From NCBI RefSeq assembly GCF_963576615.1, contig NC_088708.1, positions 3,844,001-3,908,000 of the forward strand: a stretch of DNA of 64,000 bases, written 5' to 3'. The stretch comes from Watersipora subatra. Taxonomy: Eukaryota > Bryozoa > Gymnolaemata > Cheilostomatida > Watersiporidae. Under the pieces are notes generated by a model. The model was not told the DNA's origin and searched no databases. It was given only the letters and a program-made list of their open reading frames with translations. Within the stretch, counting starts at the first letter, position 1, and each line of letters starts with the position of its first letter. Positions 48,701-64,000 of the stretch are shown piece by piece. Position numbers and translations under genes: made by a program.

Positions 48701-51601
48701 ATAGTCTACAGCGTGATAAGCTCTGATAGCATGAACAGGGTGAGCGCCATAAAGAAGCAAGTGCGAAAGATACGAGGTGAGCACGATAGCTTTAGAGACC
48801 AATTTAGAGACACATAGATGTTTTTGTTTCTTTTGGCCAATGATTAGGACTGAAAGGGGCAAAGAGAAAGTTTAGCCAGGAGAGGCAGCATGGCATGCAG
48901 ATCTGGCAGCGCTCAAGGCCAACAGGGATCACCCACAATTTTTCAATAGCCATTGTTCTCCTATGCATGACGCAGAAGGGAGGAGACGTGTCCACATATA
49001 CATGTATTCGACGATAGCTTAAACTAATAAAACTCAAGCTTCAAGCTTTCTAGATGAGCAACTCGATCCCCTGAACAAACATTGACTATCTTGTAATTTA
49101 TTAATGGTTATTCATGATACCATTTTGGCTGCAAGATTTTCTCGTAGCATGTTCATTACCATTGGCAGGATGAGCAATCATGCCAGTCTAGACTGTTGTT
49201 TTCAGGTAAACCAACATTGGGAACCAAATATTTTGATTTTAGGTTGCATCTTTTCACTCAAACTGTCTCACGGCGTATAAACTAGGGTGTTGGATTTTAA
49301 AAACTAAAGGTTGATGCAACTTCACGGGTTTTTTATTTTTCGTAGTCCCCATTAACCTCGACACTATATTTACCAGTTAGTAACTTGAGACTAGCTGACG
49401 TACATTCTGCAAGAGTAACTCTTCAATGCATGCAGGCAACTTGTGACATAGCTTGGATATATAATTTGGAGCTCACAGGCAGTTAAAACATTTTTAAGCC
49501 ATCACTTTAATAGAAGCTGCTTCTTCTGGCTTCTTCGCTGACTCTACAAGCCAGACAGTGGCATCTCTTGAGGCTGTTTAATGAAGCTGTCGGCTATCAG
49601 GCTAGTCAGTGCTCAATGGCTGTTAAAGAACTGATAATGGTTGTTAAGGAAGTCACCATAGTTGTTTAACAACTATGTGGCACAGAGGTGACTATGGTTG
49701 CTTGGGCACTGATTTGATTGAAAGGGTAATGACCTTGGTTGCTAAGGAAGTGACCATGGTTGCTAAAGAACTGACATTGGTTGCTAAGGAACTGACCTTG
49801 GTTGCTAAAGAACTGAACTTGGTTGCTAAGGAACTGACCTTGGTTGCTACTAAAGTATGATCATTACGCATTCTACGCTGTCGCAGAAATATCAAACTAG
49901 AAGTGAGCTCATCTAGTTATAATTTTGAAGCGGTGAAAAATCAATGAAGATAATCCGATAATGAATTATATTATTTGGAACACTGGGTATTGGCTGGCAT
50001 AAGCTGCCTCTTAGCATTCTGTTTAGATTGCGCGGCGGATGGAAAACTCAGTGGGGAATGGTTATTCAAGCGACGATAAAATTTTTAATGTTTGGGACCA
50101 ATCCTATGGAAATTTGCTAATTATAAAAATTTCTTCACTTGAGCTGCCAGTCGGTAGAATAGCGGACCAACAATCTTGTGGAAAAAACAATCCTGCCGAG
50201 AATTCATTTTCTCTAAATAGACTAAGCTAATCATGTAAGCAATGCTGATGACTTGACATCATAGGGCCAACTCATCGCGCTTCATTCTCTAGACGGATAT
50301 ATATATATACATAGACTGGAAAACAAATTATTCTGATATGCCTGTGACAATTAGTCTATCGATGCACCCAGTCTCTCGTGCTGGAAAACATTCTCAGCTA
50401 CTCCGCTTATTTATCAAACATTGCTGTCTTTAACAAGCAGTAAAACATTTTGAATTTACGAGCTAACAACAGATATCCATGTATTTCTTTAAATGTGAGT
50501 GTCTGAATCTATCCTGATCACTGTACAATTTAGCTAAGCTTATGACACGCTTGCTGCTTATGAAAAGGTTTGTAGCCTGAGAACCGTGTTGCAAGCAACG
50601 TAATGTATTTTTATGATGGACTATCAAAGCACCAGATGCAATTTGGTTGAGCTCTACTCACTTTATTAGCAAATGACCTGTACACCACTTCTCACAGGAG
50701 TTGTCTTCTATAGTTGTTTTTCTACCTCATTACTCATCTGCTAGCAATCAGTGAGTTCTGCCTAGCTGTACCTTACCAGGCCCGGACACAGATGATTTCA
50801 TCTTTGCTAGATATTTATAGACCGAGAGAAAGAGTTCATGTGAATATGAAGGGTGAAGTTGGGTTATATATTCTGCGACCAAAATGGTAGTAGATCTGTA
50901 AATGTTATGCAATATCAAAATATTTTGCGTTGGGCTTGACAGCCTAATAAGCTTCGCTCCTACTATATACACAGAAGACCTGGTTAAGCTTCAGAAATAC
51001 AACAGGGTTTGACCTAGCCTTAGGTGTAAGATGACCAATCATCGCACTGTCATGCCATTACGCGCGGAAGGTGTTTAACATCTAACAACAATGCCTCTGA
51101 GCTGTACCAGCGTCCGATAATCAGCCTACACTTACTCCCATTTAGTTGATCTAGAAACTAGACCATAATTAGACAAGATAGTATATAGAGATTGCTATAA
51201 GTGTCTAGTAGTAGCGGCCATGTTCTTACTCCTGTATGTTGTCGTATTTTGTAGAGTATGATGAGGTGCCAATAATAGTCGTTGGAAACTTGAAAGGGTC
51301 CAATCAGGAGAGCCCTCTTTATGAGCGGGCAGTCAGTGAAGCACCAACTGATGATTCCTGTCAGCATATGTTTAAAGAACTATCAGATTCTAAGCATTGC
51401 AAAGAAATTTTTGAAAAGGTCATTCGAATCTGTTATGAAAGCAATACCGGACTAATACAGGTTTTTAATTCGCAAAAAGACAAAACTGATCAGGCCGACA
51501 TTATTCCGAGAAAGAGAAGTCTATTCTCATATTTAAGCTTTCGCCGTAAAAAAGGTGATAAATCTTTGGGCAGAGTGAGGTCGGCCAAGTCGATGCTTTG
51601 A
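45714..51601 (+). CDS. Divergent Ras-like small GTPase, three exons
   Basis: Exons 45714-45897, 48603-48776 and 51255-51601 join by GT-AG introns (both phase 1), giving 234 residues. P-loop GDVKSGKT (24-31) follows the beta-strand HYNIVLL; DTAG (72-75) is the G3 box in VNIVDTAGSMEF, where the Ras DTAGQ glutamine is replaced by Ser. TAVIIVYSVISSDS matches Ras strand 4. The G4 NKxD box appears as NLKG (131-134) in IIVVGNLKGS, losing the base-specifying Asp. No clear SAK (G5). The tail is basic (RKRSLFSYLSFRRKKGDK) and ends SAKSML with no CaaX, as in RGK-type proteins. It may bind nucleotide poorly and act as a pseudo-GTPase held at membranes by charge; this is inference. Divergent from the patatin gene. 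Introns 1 and 2 carry minisatellites. Confidence 0.88.
46008..46136. repeat. 24-bp tandem repeat, five copies
   Basis: Units share ACATGTATATGAGTTACAGT; in intron 1 of the Ras-like gene. Confidence 0.92.
46356..46728. repeat. 23-bp minisatellite, about 16 copies
   Basis: Units share AGGACCCAGTCTATGCTGAA with AAATA/AAGTA variants; in intron 1 of the Ras-like gene. Confidence 0.96.
46740..48602. other. Rest of Ras-like intron 1
   Basis: No gene seen. Includes a short TA run at 48027-48049. The 46797-47024 open frame has no recognisable domain. Confidence 0.5.
49725..49858. repeat. 21-bp minisatellite, about six copies
   Basis: Units share GTTGCTAAGGAACTGACCTT, giving VAKELTL-type repeats on plus. 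More diverged units extend back to about 49620. Lies in intron 2 of the Ras-like gene. Confidence 0.92.
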
Positions 51602-51853
51602 GGTCCAAAGAAGTGGTAGCATTGATGACGAGCGGCAGGAAAAGGATGCTAGGCCTGTTCTGTGAAGGATGACAAGCAGGAACGACCAGAGGCTATCTCT
51701 GCATATAAGCTAAAAGAATCAATGGCTTCAAGTGCGAATAAGGAAAACCTACATTGTTTGTTGACGTAATGATAGTGACGTCCAGGTTGCTTCGAGTACG
51801 CAAAAGTACCCTTCCTCTTTTAAATTTCTCTTGTAATACTGAGCTATACAGTC

Positions 51854-51859
51854 AATAAA
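51854..51859 (+). terminator. Ras-like gene poly(A) signal
   Basis: AATAAA about 250 bp after the stop codon. Confidence 0.6.
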
Positions 51860-52688
51860 TACTAGCAACTTAGTGTAACATCTCTGCATCTTTTTTGCTG
51901 AAGCAATTGCGTTACACTTCCTAGAAGATAGCTAATGATGTAACTCTGGCTGATTAGCCCGTTAATAACCTGCAGGAAAATGTCACTGCCCAATACAGCC
52001 ATACAGCCATCGTATACTCAGGATGTTAAAAGGAATAGTCATCACACTTTAGATAAAGTTGTCTGACCGAAGTATGATGTACAAATATAAAATAAAGAGT
52101 ATATACTCAGCAAGGGTTCCAGCAATTGCTACAAAGTACAATTGAAATTAACCTTCTGGTTGATTCCGAAAAAAGTATTATGTGTGAGACTAAGCTGTTA
52201 GCACGAATGATTAAATATTGTTATGATTTCAACATCACTATTTTTGGAAAGTTTCAAATAAGGAACAATAGTTATCTATTTTTTTAGCATATTATGCTAA
52301 AAATTACTTTCATTGAGAGTCGTTCACTCTTTGGCAAGCCAAGGATGAGTAATCCCAAGAGCACTATTGTCATTGCTGGTCATGGAGTGACATGATTTAT
52401 ATTCGGCCTGTTCTGCATATTTAAAATGATGAATTGAGAAATATGCTGTTAAAGTTTTAAACTCAATATATTTAAAAGAGTAATACATTTTTAACTTTTA
52501 TATACAAGAAAACAAGACACTTATAAGATAAATGAAGTAGAAGAAGGTGTTGAGCTCACTAAAAATAACCATAATCACTAATTTTTTACATGTAAATGCT
52601 AACTTGTACAGTCTCTACTTGAGTTATCTACATGTTTATAGAAAGATTGGATAATAATCAAAAGTCTATGCTATATATTGAAATTTCT
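51860..52688. other. Gene-free stretch
   Basis: AT-rich spacer between the Ras-like gene and the next TTAA transposon; nothing recognised. Confidence 0.5.
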
Positions 52689-52692
52689 TTAA

Positions 52693-53569
52693 AGGTTGAC
52701 TTGCAACAAAATTCACATTACAGTTATTTGGTATCAAAAGATTCACCATGTCTTACTCTGCTGTGTAGTAGGTGCTAGATATGTGGAAATGTGATTACAA
52801 GCTTTTAAAAACTCAAAAACGAAAAGCCGCCGTAGATTGGAATCAGTTTATTTCTCTGACGTAGTCATTACATTTGGTTATTGTTTTGTCACGTGATGTT
52901 CTCACGTGAATTGAAAGGCCAATGAAAGGGTCAATATAAAACTTCCCATAGCACTAGTTTATGACAAACATTTCGGGTTTTATCGAAGACCCCGTATCAA
53001 ATATAGATGCTCGCTACTTTACAGTTTTGTTTCGGTTTGGTCTAATCGTCTAGTCGTAATCTGATCATGTGACCCATACTTCGCGAAAAATTTCTGTAGC
53101 ATTTTTCGATTATCACAGGTGACCAACAAGCTCGTCATGTTTATCAGACAATGATATGTACTCCTTCGAGTTAAGGTTAAAATATTAAACTAATTTTTAC
53201 GTTAGATTATAAGATATCAGTGCTGAAAGTGACAGCATTACAATGACGATAAAATAGACACGTAAGAACAATGGACATGGTTTTATTGAATGCGTGAAGT
53301 ATATTTGTGAAAATATTTTGACGGATGAGGTTGCATAAAAGTGTAAACATAAGCCATATTGTTCAGTTACGTCCCATTTGAGCCGTTTTGGAAAGAGATT
53401 CTAATCTACGGCAGTTTCATGATGGCTGCGATTAACTTTTCATTTTTGAGCTTTTAAGAGCTTGTAATCACATTTCTACATATTTTGCACCTACAACACA
53501 GCAGAGTAAGACATGGTGAATCTTTTGATACCAAATAACTGTAATGTGAATTTTGTTGCAAGTAAACTT
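52693..53569. mobile_element. TTAA-flanked long-TIR transposon, family K, copy 2
   Basis: Same family as 10332-11216, in the same orientation and co-linear end to end, with scattered substitutions and small indels. The left end is AGGTTGACTTGCAACAAAAT; the right end on minus is AAGTTTACTTGCAACAAAAT. TTAA at 52689-52692 and 53570-53573. No coding capacity. Confidence 0.9.
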
Positions 53570-53684
53570 TTAATAATGTAACCTGGAATTGATGAGTAAA
53601 ATCTATAAGTAATTTTAGTTATAATCACACATTTTTGGAACTGGGTGTTTAGAGGTATCACCACAAACATATCTATTGAATATA

Positions 53685-53837
53685 TGTGTGTCACATGACC
53701 CTAGAGAGTTAAATATGTGTATGACATGACCCGAGAGAGCTAGATATGTGTGCCACATAGCCCTACAGAGCTAGATATGTGTCACACGGCCCTAGAGAGC
53801 TAGATATGTGTATGACATGCCCCGAGAGAGCTAGATA
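53685..53837. repeat. About 30-bp tandem repeat, five imperfect copies
   Basis: Units share GAGAGCTAGATATGTGT, followed by ATGACATGACCC or CACATAGCCC variants. Confidence 0.85.
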
Positions 53838-53839
53838 AG

Positions 53840-55478
53840 ATCACCGGCTGGGTGCTGTCCCAAGTTGCGATGACTCCGATGTAAAATCAATAGCTTGAGA
53901 AGAGTTACCTCATTTTCACAATGCTGTGCCAAGCCTCGATACCTTATGAATGCTAGAGTAGACACGACAGTTATAGCGATTTTAAATTATCACACAGCGC
54001 AACGACCCCTAAGAGACCAAAGATAATGTTGCAGCATATTGACAGGCTACCTTAGTAATATTACCATTTAGCGTCACAATAACCGCCTCATCTCCTTATG
54101 ACTTCGCTCCATCTGCCGATGACCTTGAAAATATTCGAGCAGCAACTACGTAAAATCCAAGATTTATTTAGTTATGTACATTCATAAGATTCCTAAAATA
54201 CTTTGTCTCAATTCCTTGTCCGCTTTTTAATAATTTCATAAGACTGAAGAGTGTAAAATTCTACTTTAATCATTTTGTGTTGCAACTTCAGCAAGTCATA
54301 ACCAACTAAAACAACTTGAGGCAAATCACAAAGCTATTATAAAGATTCGTTTCCTCTCAGTTTTTGTAGCTGTGAGCTGGTTTACGCCTCCATAGAGAGG
54401 AAAGCAACCCACGGGTGATGCGCTCACGCAGTGGCAGATTGAAACAATACTGAATTTTGACTGAGAGAGGCGGGTGGGGGTTGGAGGATGGTGAAGCATC
54501 GTTATATATCTTGTCTTTTATATTTATTCTTTTGTGACAATTTGTCATAATATAGTTTTAATATTTTTTAGTGTTCAAGCGAGCAGCATTGCTGTTTCAA
54601 ATAGTTCCGAAACTTTACTAATAACCTTTATTCAGCAATAAATACGTCCCTTGCTCTTCCGACCATGCCCTTGGGATCCCAATTCCCAGTTGGATTGCTA
54701 AGCGTTTAGTCACATTCCTCGCCTGCCATAAAATCGTTGCTTCGCGTCTCTAGTCAAAATGGTTACTCGCTAATACACCCGCCACAAAATGCAAAGTTGA
54801 CTAAATTGAAAACACACCAATGCCTTGTAAATCCCCAAAGCTATGACCGCTGTAGCTACAGTTTCAACTAGGAGAATGAAGATGTAAGATTAATGTTTTC
54901 TCAGCACCAACATTTCTATCAATAATAATTCTTTACTCTCAAACTATGTTGCCCTACTTTGTCTGTTTGTAGCAAATTACATTATCTTTATACTTGCTCA
55001 CCAATTTATACGTGCGAAGTAGATCACACAAAGAAAGTCACGAAGATTAACACAGAATTTCATTAACAAGTTCATACCTTATTATAGAAAGTTCATACCT
55101 TATTATAGAAAGTTCATACCTTATTATAGAAAGCGTTCGTTTGCACAAGAAAGATCTCATAAACAAGGAGACTCTGACGTTATTTTTGATATTATCCAAC
55201 ACTATAAGTTAGCTACAGCGCTACAAGACACTATAAATAGGGGAGTTTTAACGTTATAATTAGTATTCCGTCAACCCTGACAACTATAATAGTTATTATT
55301 ATTTAACATTGTATTTCTACATCCTTCTTTTATGGAGTACTATTGTGAAATCACAAATACATGTGGATACATACGTGTGGATATATTTAGATGTTGGTGA
55401 TTAGAAGTAGGTCGTGCTGAGTTTTTCAGACGATAACTAACTGAAAGATTGAATAGGATTCATATAGTCTGGTAATGT
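53840..55478. other. Gene-free stretch
   Basis: Nothing recognised apart from three copies of AAGTTCATACCTTATTATAG at about 55068-55132. Confidence 0.5.
55068..55132. repeat. 21-bp tandem repeat, three copies
   Basis: Three adjacent exact copies of A+AAGTTCATACCTTATTATAG. Confidence 0.93.
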
Positions 55479-57830
55479 TTGTGTCATTCCACAATCATTG
55501 TTGTGAGTTTATATCATCCACCTAGATTACCAGTCAAGTCAAAAGACCTACCCATTGAACATATCAAACATATCGAAACATCTGAAAAAATATCTACAGC
55601 AAACACTTTCATCACTTCAATGATCTTCATACCAAACCTATTACAAACGTCCTTCTTGTCAAACAGATAGCAAATTTTTCTACAAAAGGTGACAGCAAAT
55701 TTGACCTGATGGTCAGGCTTTCCACAATACATATATCAAGCCAGGATGCAATCTTCTGCCTCCAATTTTTACAAATGATCATGCTGCTATTTTTGTTTCC
55801 TCGGGTAATCTCATCTATATTCCAAGGTATAAAGAAAGACCATAAGGTAAAAGGATTGTGACGTCAGCTTCAAAAGTTGTTGTCGCCGCGGAGTTGTGCT
55901 CCTAGAACTAGAATATTTTCTTGCGGCCAAAGCTACGGATAAAAATATTCCTATATCATTCAATGATGTCAATAGTGTTTTAGATAGACACTGTCTTTAC
56001 AGCAGCATTTGGGTGCCATAAGAAAAACCAATCATAAAAACTCTACTTATCAGATAACTTTCACAAGTTAAAAAAAGAGCACAATGGAGAAAAGTTCCTC
56101 CTAGGAAAGCAATCTCTAAGTAATGCCAATAAAGCTAAAGAGGCAGCTTACTAAGCAGACATCAGACAATGTGGACAATGCAATCCATTGTATGAAGAAC
56201 TAGAGAAAAAATCTTAGAGACTCAATTGGTGAGTCAACACAAGTCAGCTAGCATCCTCTATTTCTATGAATAACCACTGGCTTAATGTGACACAATTTTT
56301 AAATAGACTCAATTCATCCTATTTCAGCCATCATGATAGCTATATACCAGACTCCCCAGAAATTACCAGAAGCAATATCCTTCTTGCTATCAGACTAATA
56401 AAATGGCTTATGCGTATGCCTTTTTCAATAACTCAACATATCCAAGTTCACAAATACAGAAGACTCCCTAACATGGGTTAATAAAAACAATGCTCAACTC
56501 ATCACGCAACCTATGACAGATATTACACTAACACTGTAGTAAAGAGCGGACAATTTCTTAGATTGTAGAAATGAGCTGAGATTACGCCACTAAACAAGAC
56601 GAAACTGTCCTAGACATTCAAACAACTTAGACCTATATCTCTCCTTAATATTTTGACAAAGTCACAAAATCTGTTACATCTGGCGTCATCGAACAAGAAT
56701 AACCCCCACTGCAAAATCAATTTGCATATACTACATGTATGTGTGTTACACGTACTACAAACTTTAACACCACTGATGCTCTGGTTAAGCTCATCACATC
56801 AATTGCTCACAATCTAGATTATGACAACAACTTGTTTAGCCAAGCCTTGTATTGGTGAAATTAGTGTCCCTCGGTGTTAGACCAGAGATCATGCGGGTTG
56901 GAGAGCTTCTTTTCTGGTCACACTCCGAAAAATAAATACCTTCGCTGATGTCTCCTTTTCATACCAATCCGACAGCATTAAAGTTCTATAAGGTACAAGT
57001 ATGGGTTCTGTATTATGGAACATCTTTGTGCACAATTTAAGAGCCGCAATCAATTGTATTAAGTATGCTGATGATGCTATGCTATATACCATTGTTCATA
57101 GTAGATGAGTATCGATTTACAACTCAACCTCATAAAAGGCATTTTTTTCATTTTTGTTATTTAAAAAATGCATAAAGAGGCTGCATTAACATGGCCTGGA
57201 CATCATTTTATGTTTCTAAATGCTACCAAGTCACAGTCACTAACATTGACTCTACAGAAGTCTATAAACAGTGTTCCAACAAAAGTAAATTACATGTATA
57301 TTAAAATAGAACAGAATACCTTTGTAAAGCTTTTTGACATAAATGTTGACAATTGTCTAAGATTCTCTAGCTATGTTAATATTATTGTAGCAAAAGCAGG
57401 GCCTGAGCTTGCAACACACGCTTTAATTCAGTTAAAGCGTTCAATTTTCCTGAATTTTAATTCAGGAGAGCCGAATTTTAATTCAAAAAAGTTGGAATTA
57501 CACCTTTTAGCTTTGCTGTTTTATTATAGAAGCAGAACCATATCATTGCTTAGCTATGCAGTCCTTAGCTAGTTGGTTCTCCTTCTTTTTGAATAACATT
57601 AAAGTTAGACTGGAGAGACTACAAACACTTTGTCTTAGTGTAATTTTACCAGCTGTGATGGATGCGGTCAAAAACTTTCTGTTCTTAGTTTACAAGAACT
57701 ATTGGCAGACTTTTATAATTTTTATCTAAAATATGCTGCCAAAATATCCTAAACAGAAAGATATCTATAAAAACAGTATATTTCACCTATACAGAAGACT
57801 GGCAAATCGAGATACCTGTACATACTTCTA
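55479..57830 (+). pseudogene. Decayed LINE (endonuclease/RT relic)
   Basis: Plus-strand blocks in shifting frames follow LINE order. VVSLYHPPRLP (55.5 kb) may be endonuclease. LRPISLLNILTKS (56.6 kb) matches the RT entry motif. WRASFLVTLRKINTFADVSF, then GTSMGSVLWNIFVHNL (motif B) and CIKYADDAMLYTI (YADD box, motif C) lie at 56.9-57.1 kb. SYVNIIVAKAGPELATHALI (thumb) and VRLERLQTLCLSVILPAVMD (C-terminal) complete it. Multiple stops and frameshifts make it dead. Jockey/CR1-type affinity is inferred. The longest clean frame (57168-57572) is the thumb region, not a host gene. Confidence 0.8.
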
Positions 57831-58218
57831 GCTACATTCAAAATGCAGGACATATTTGTGAAAACAAGTTTTTTTATTCAAACGTTTAGTTTTTATTGCA
57901 CATATTTAGTCTCATTTGCTCTTGCATTAATTGGCCATTAATATCCTATTTACATGTAGTTTATTTTCACTGTCATCTGCTACACGAAAATCTCGCTATA
58001 ATTTGTATATTTGTAGTTGTCTTCTCTTATTTACCATACCGGTAATCACGCCTGATAGTCCAAGTGAAGTCTAACCCAATCTCTGTTCATTTACGACGGA
58101 TCATTTACTTTACCGTACATCGGCGGATAATCAAAGTCTACGATTCGGACGCTCTCTTGCCGGTAATACTCTTCACAGCGAAGGTATAAAGATCGTAGCA
58201 TCCGGTTTCAAGTGCGGC
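57831..58218 (+). promoter_or_regulatory. Upstream region of the EF-Tu gene
   Basis: GC content rises toward the ATG, with CGGACG, GCCGG and GTGCGGC blocks from about 58080, as expected of a housekeeping promoter. A TATAAA at 58185-58190 lies only 29 bp before the ATG, so it may not be a functional TATA box. Confidence 0.4.
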
Positions 58219-63462
<5,244 letters not shown>

Positions 63463-63479
63463 TATATATACATATTTAC

Positions 63480-63720
63480 GTGGGCATGTTAAAGATCCAC
63501 CTCTGCCCTTCACACACCGGGCAAGTGAAATGGCTACCTGGCTCTGTCAGACTGGACGTGTTGCACTGGCATCCCTTCAGGTTAATCTGACAGTTCCAGA
63601 AGTGGTAGATACTGAGAACTGGGTCACCTCTTCTCTACCATACTGCTCGACCCAAGCATGCATCGCTAAGATGCAAGTAATTTTCGAAAGCGACCGACAG
63701 CAAGCCATATACTACTGAAT
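63480..63720. other. Unidentified open segment in EF-Tu intron 3
   Basis: Less AT-rich than its surroundings and open on plus as part of a 130-codon frame (for example HVKDPPLPFTHRASEMATWL). No acceptor or donor fits EF-Tu, whose next residues should resemble the end of the G-domain alpha-helix. Probably a fragment of an interspersed repeat; unidentified. Confidence 0.3.
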
Positions 63721-63752
63721 GCTCGGCATTACCCAGGTATTAAAAAGTTTTT

Positions 63753-63874
63753 GCACAGAAAATTAATTTTTATTTAACATAACATTTACCATTCTAACTT
63801 GTAATGGTAAATTTACCATTACAAGTTAGAATGGTAAATGTTGTCTATGTTAAATTAAAATTAATTTTCTGTGC
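63753..63874. repeat. Near-perfect 122-bp palindrome
   Basis: Arms of about 60 bp are inverted copies centred on GGTAAATTTACC (63806-63817) with no loop. They run from GCACAGAAAATTAATTTT to its complement and differ by one 4-bp indel and a substitution. A second partial TTAATTTTCTG follows at right. It may be a foldback MITE; no target duplication could be fixed. Confidence 0.9.
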
Positions 63875-64000
63875 AATTAATTTTCTGTAAAGTTAATAAC
63901 AAATATTTTGTACATCTACAATAAGGCAAAACAACAAAATCTTTTTACTATAAAAAACAGTTATAACTGTTTGTCGTTTATCACTATTCAGGGGTCAAGG

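Noticed and set aside
57168-57572. 134-codon frame as a host gene
   Set aside because: It matches the LINE thumb region in sequence order after the YADD box and shares frame breaks with the relic.

Overview
The window looks like nuclear DNA of an invertebrate animal. It is AT-rich, genes are split by GT-AG introns, minisatellites are abundant, and many DNA-transposon families are present (hAT, pogo/Tigger-like, TTAA-target elements, TA-flanked elements) with decayed LINEs and a tRNA-like SINE. A lophotrochozoan such as a mollusc, bryozoan or annelid would fit, but that is a weak inference. Nothing suggests a prokaryote.

Layout. 1-219 (-): first exon or exons of a membrane protein running off the left edge, perhaps LAPTM-like. 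0.2-20.6 kb: no well-supported gene apart from one possible terminal exon (6762-7091, -). This stretch holds at least six transposons with recognisable ends and target-site duplications, plus a SINE and satellite tracts. 20672-23834: an apparently intact pogo-like transposon with a two-exon, 660-residue transposase (+). 25.0-25.8 kb (-): decayed LINE. 28.85-30.0 kb: 36-bp minisatellite. 30731-44440 (-): a 13-exon patatin-like phospholipase gene that I assembled by splice phase (624 residues); its introns hold two large minisatellites of about 0.9 and 2.9 kb. 45714-51601 (+): a three-exon divergent Ras-like GTPase, head to head with the patatin gene. 52.7-53.6 kb: second copy of a TTAA element. 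55.5-57.8 kb (+): second decayed LINE. 58219-61278 (+): first three exons of mitochondrial EF-Tu, continuing off the right edge, with a hAT MITE in intron 1 and nested transposons in intron 3.

The host genes do not form an obvious pathway: a lipid acyl hydrolase that is probably membrane-anchored, a small GTPase-like protein, a mitochondrial translation factor and a membrane protein. The patatin/GTPase pair share a 1.27-kb divergent intergenic region, which is the only arrangement hinting at co-regulation.

Most long open frames in the window are not genes. The 200-370-codon frames at 35.4-36.4 and 39.0-42.0 kb are tandem repeats inside patatin introns whose period is a multiple of three.
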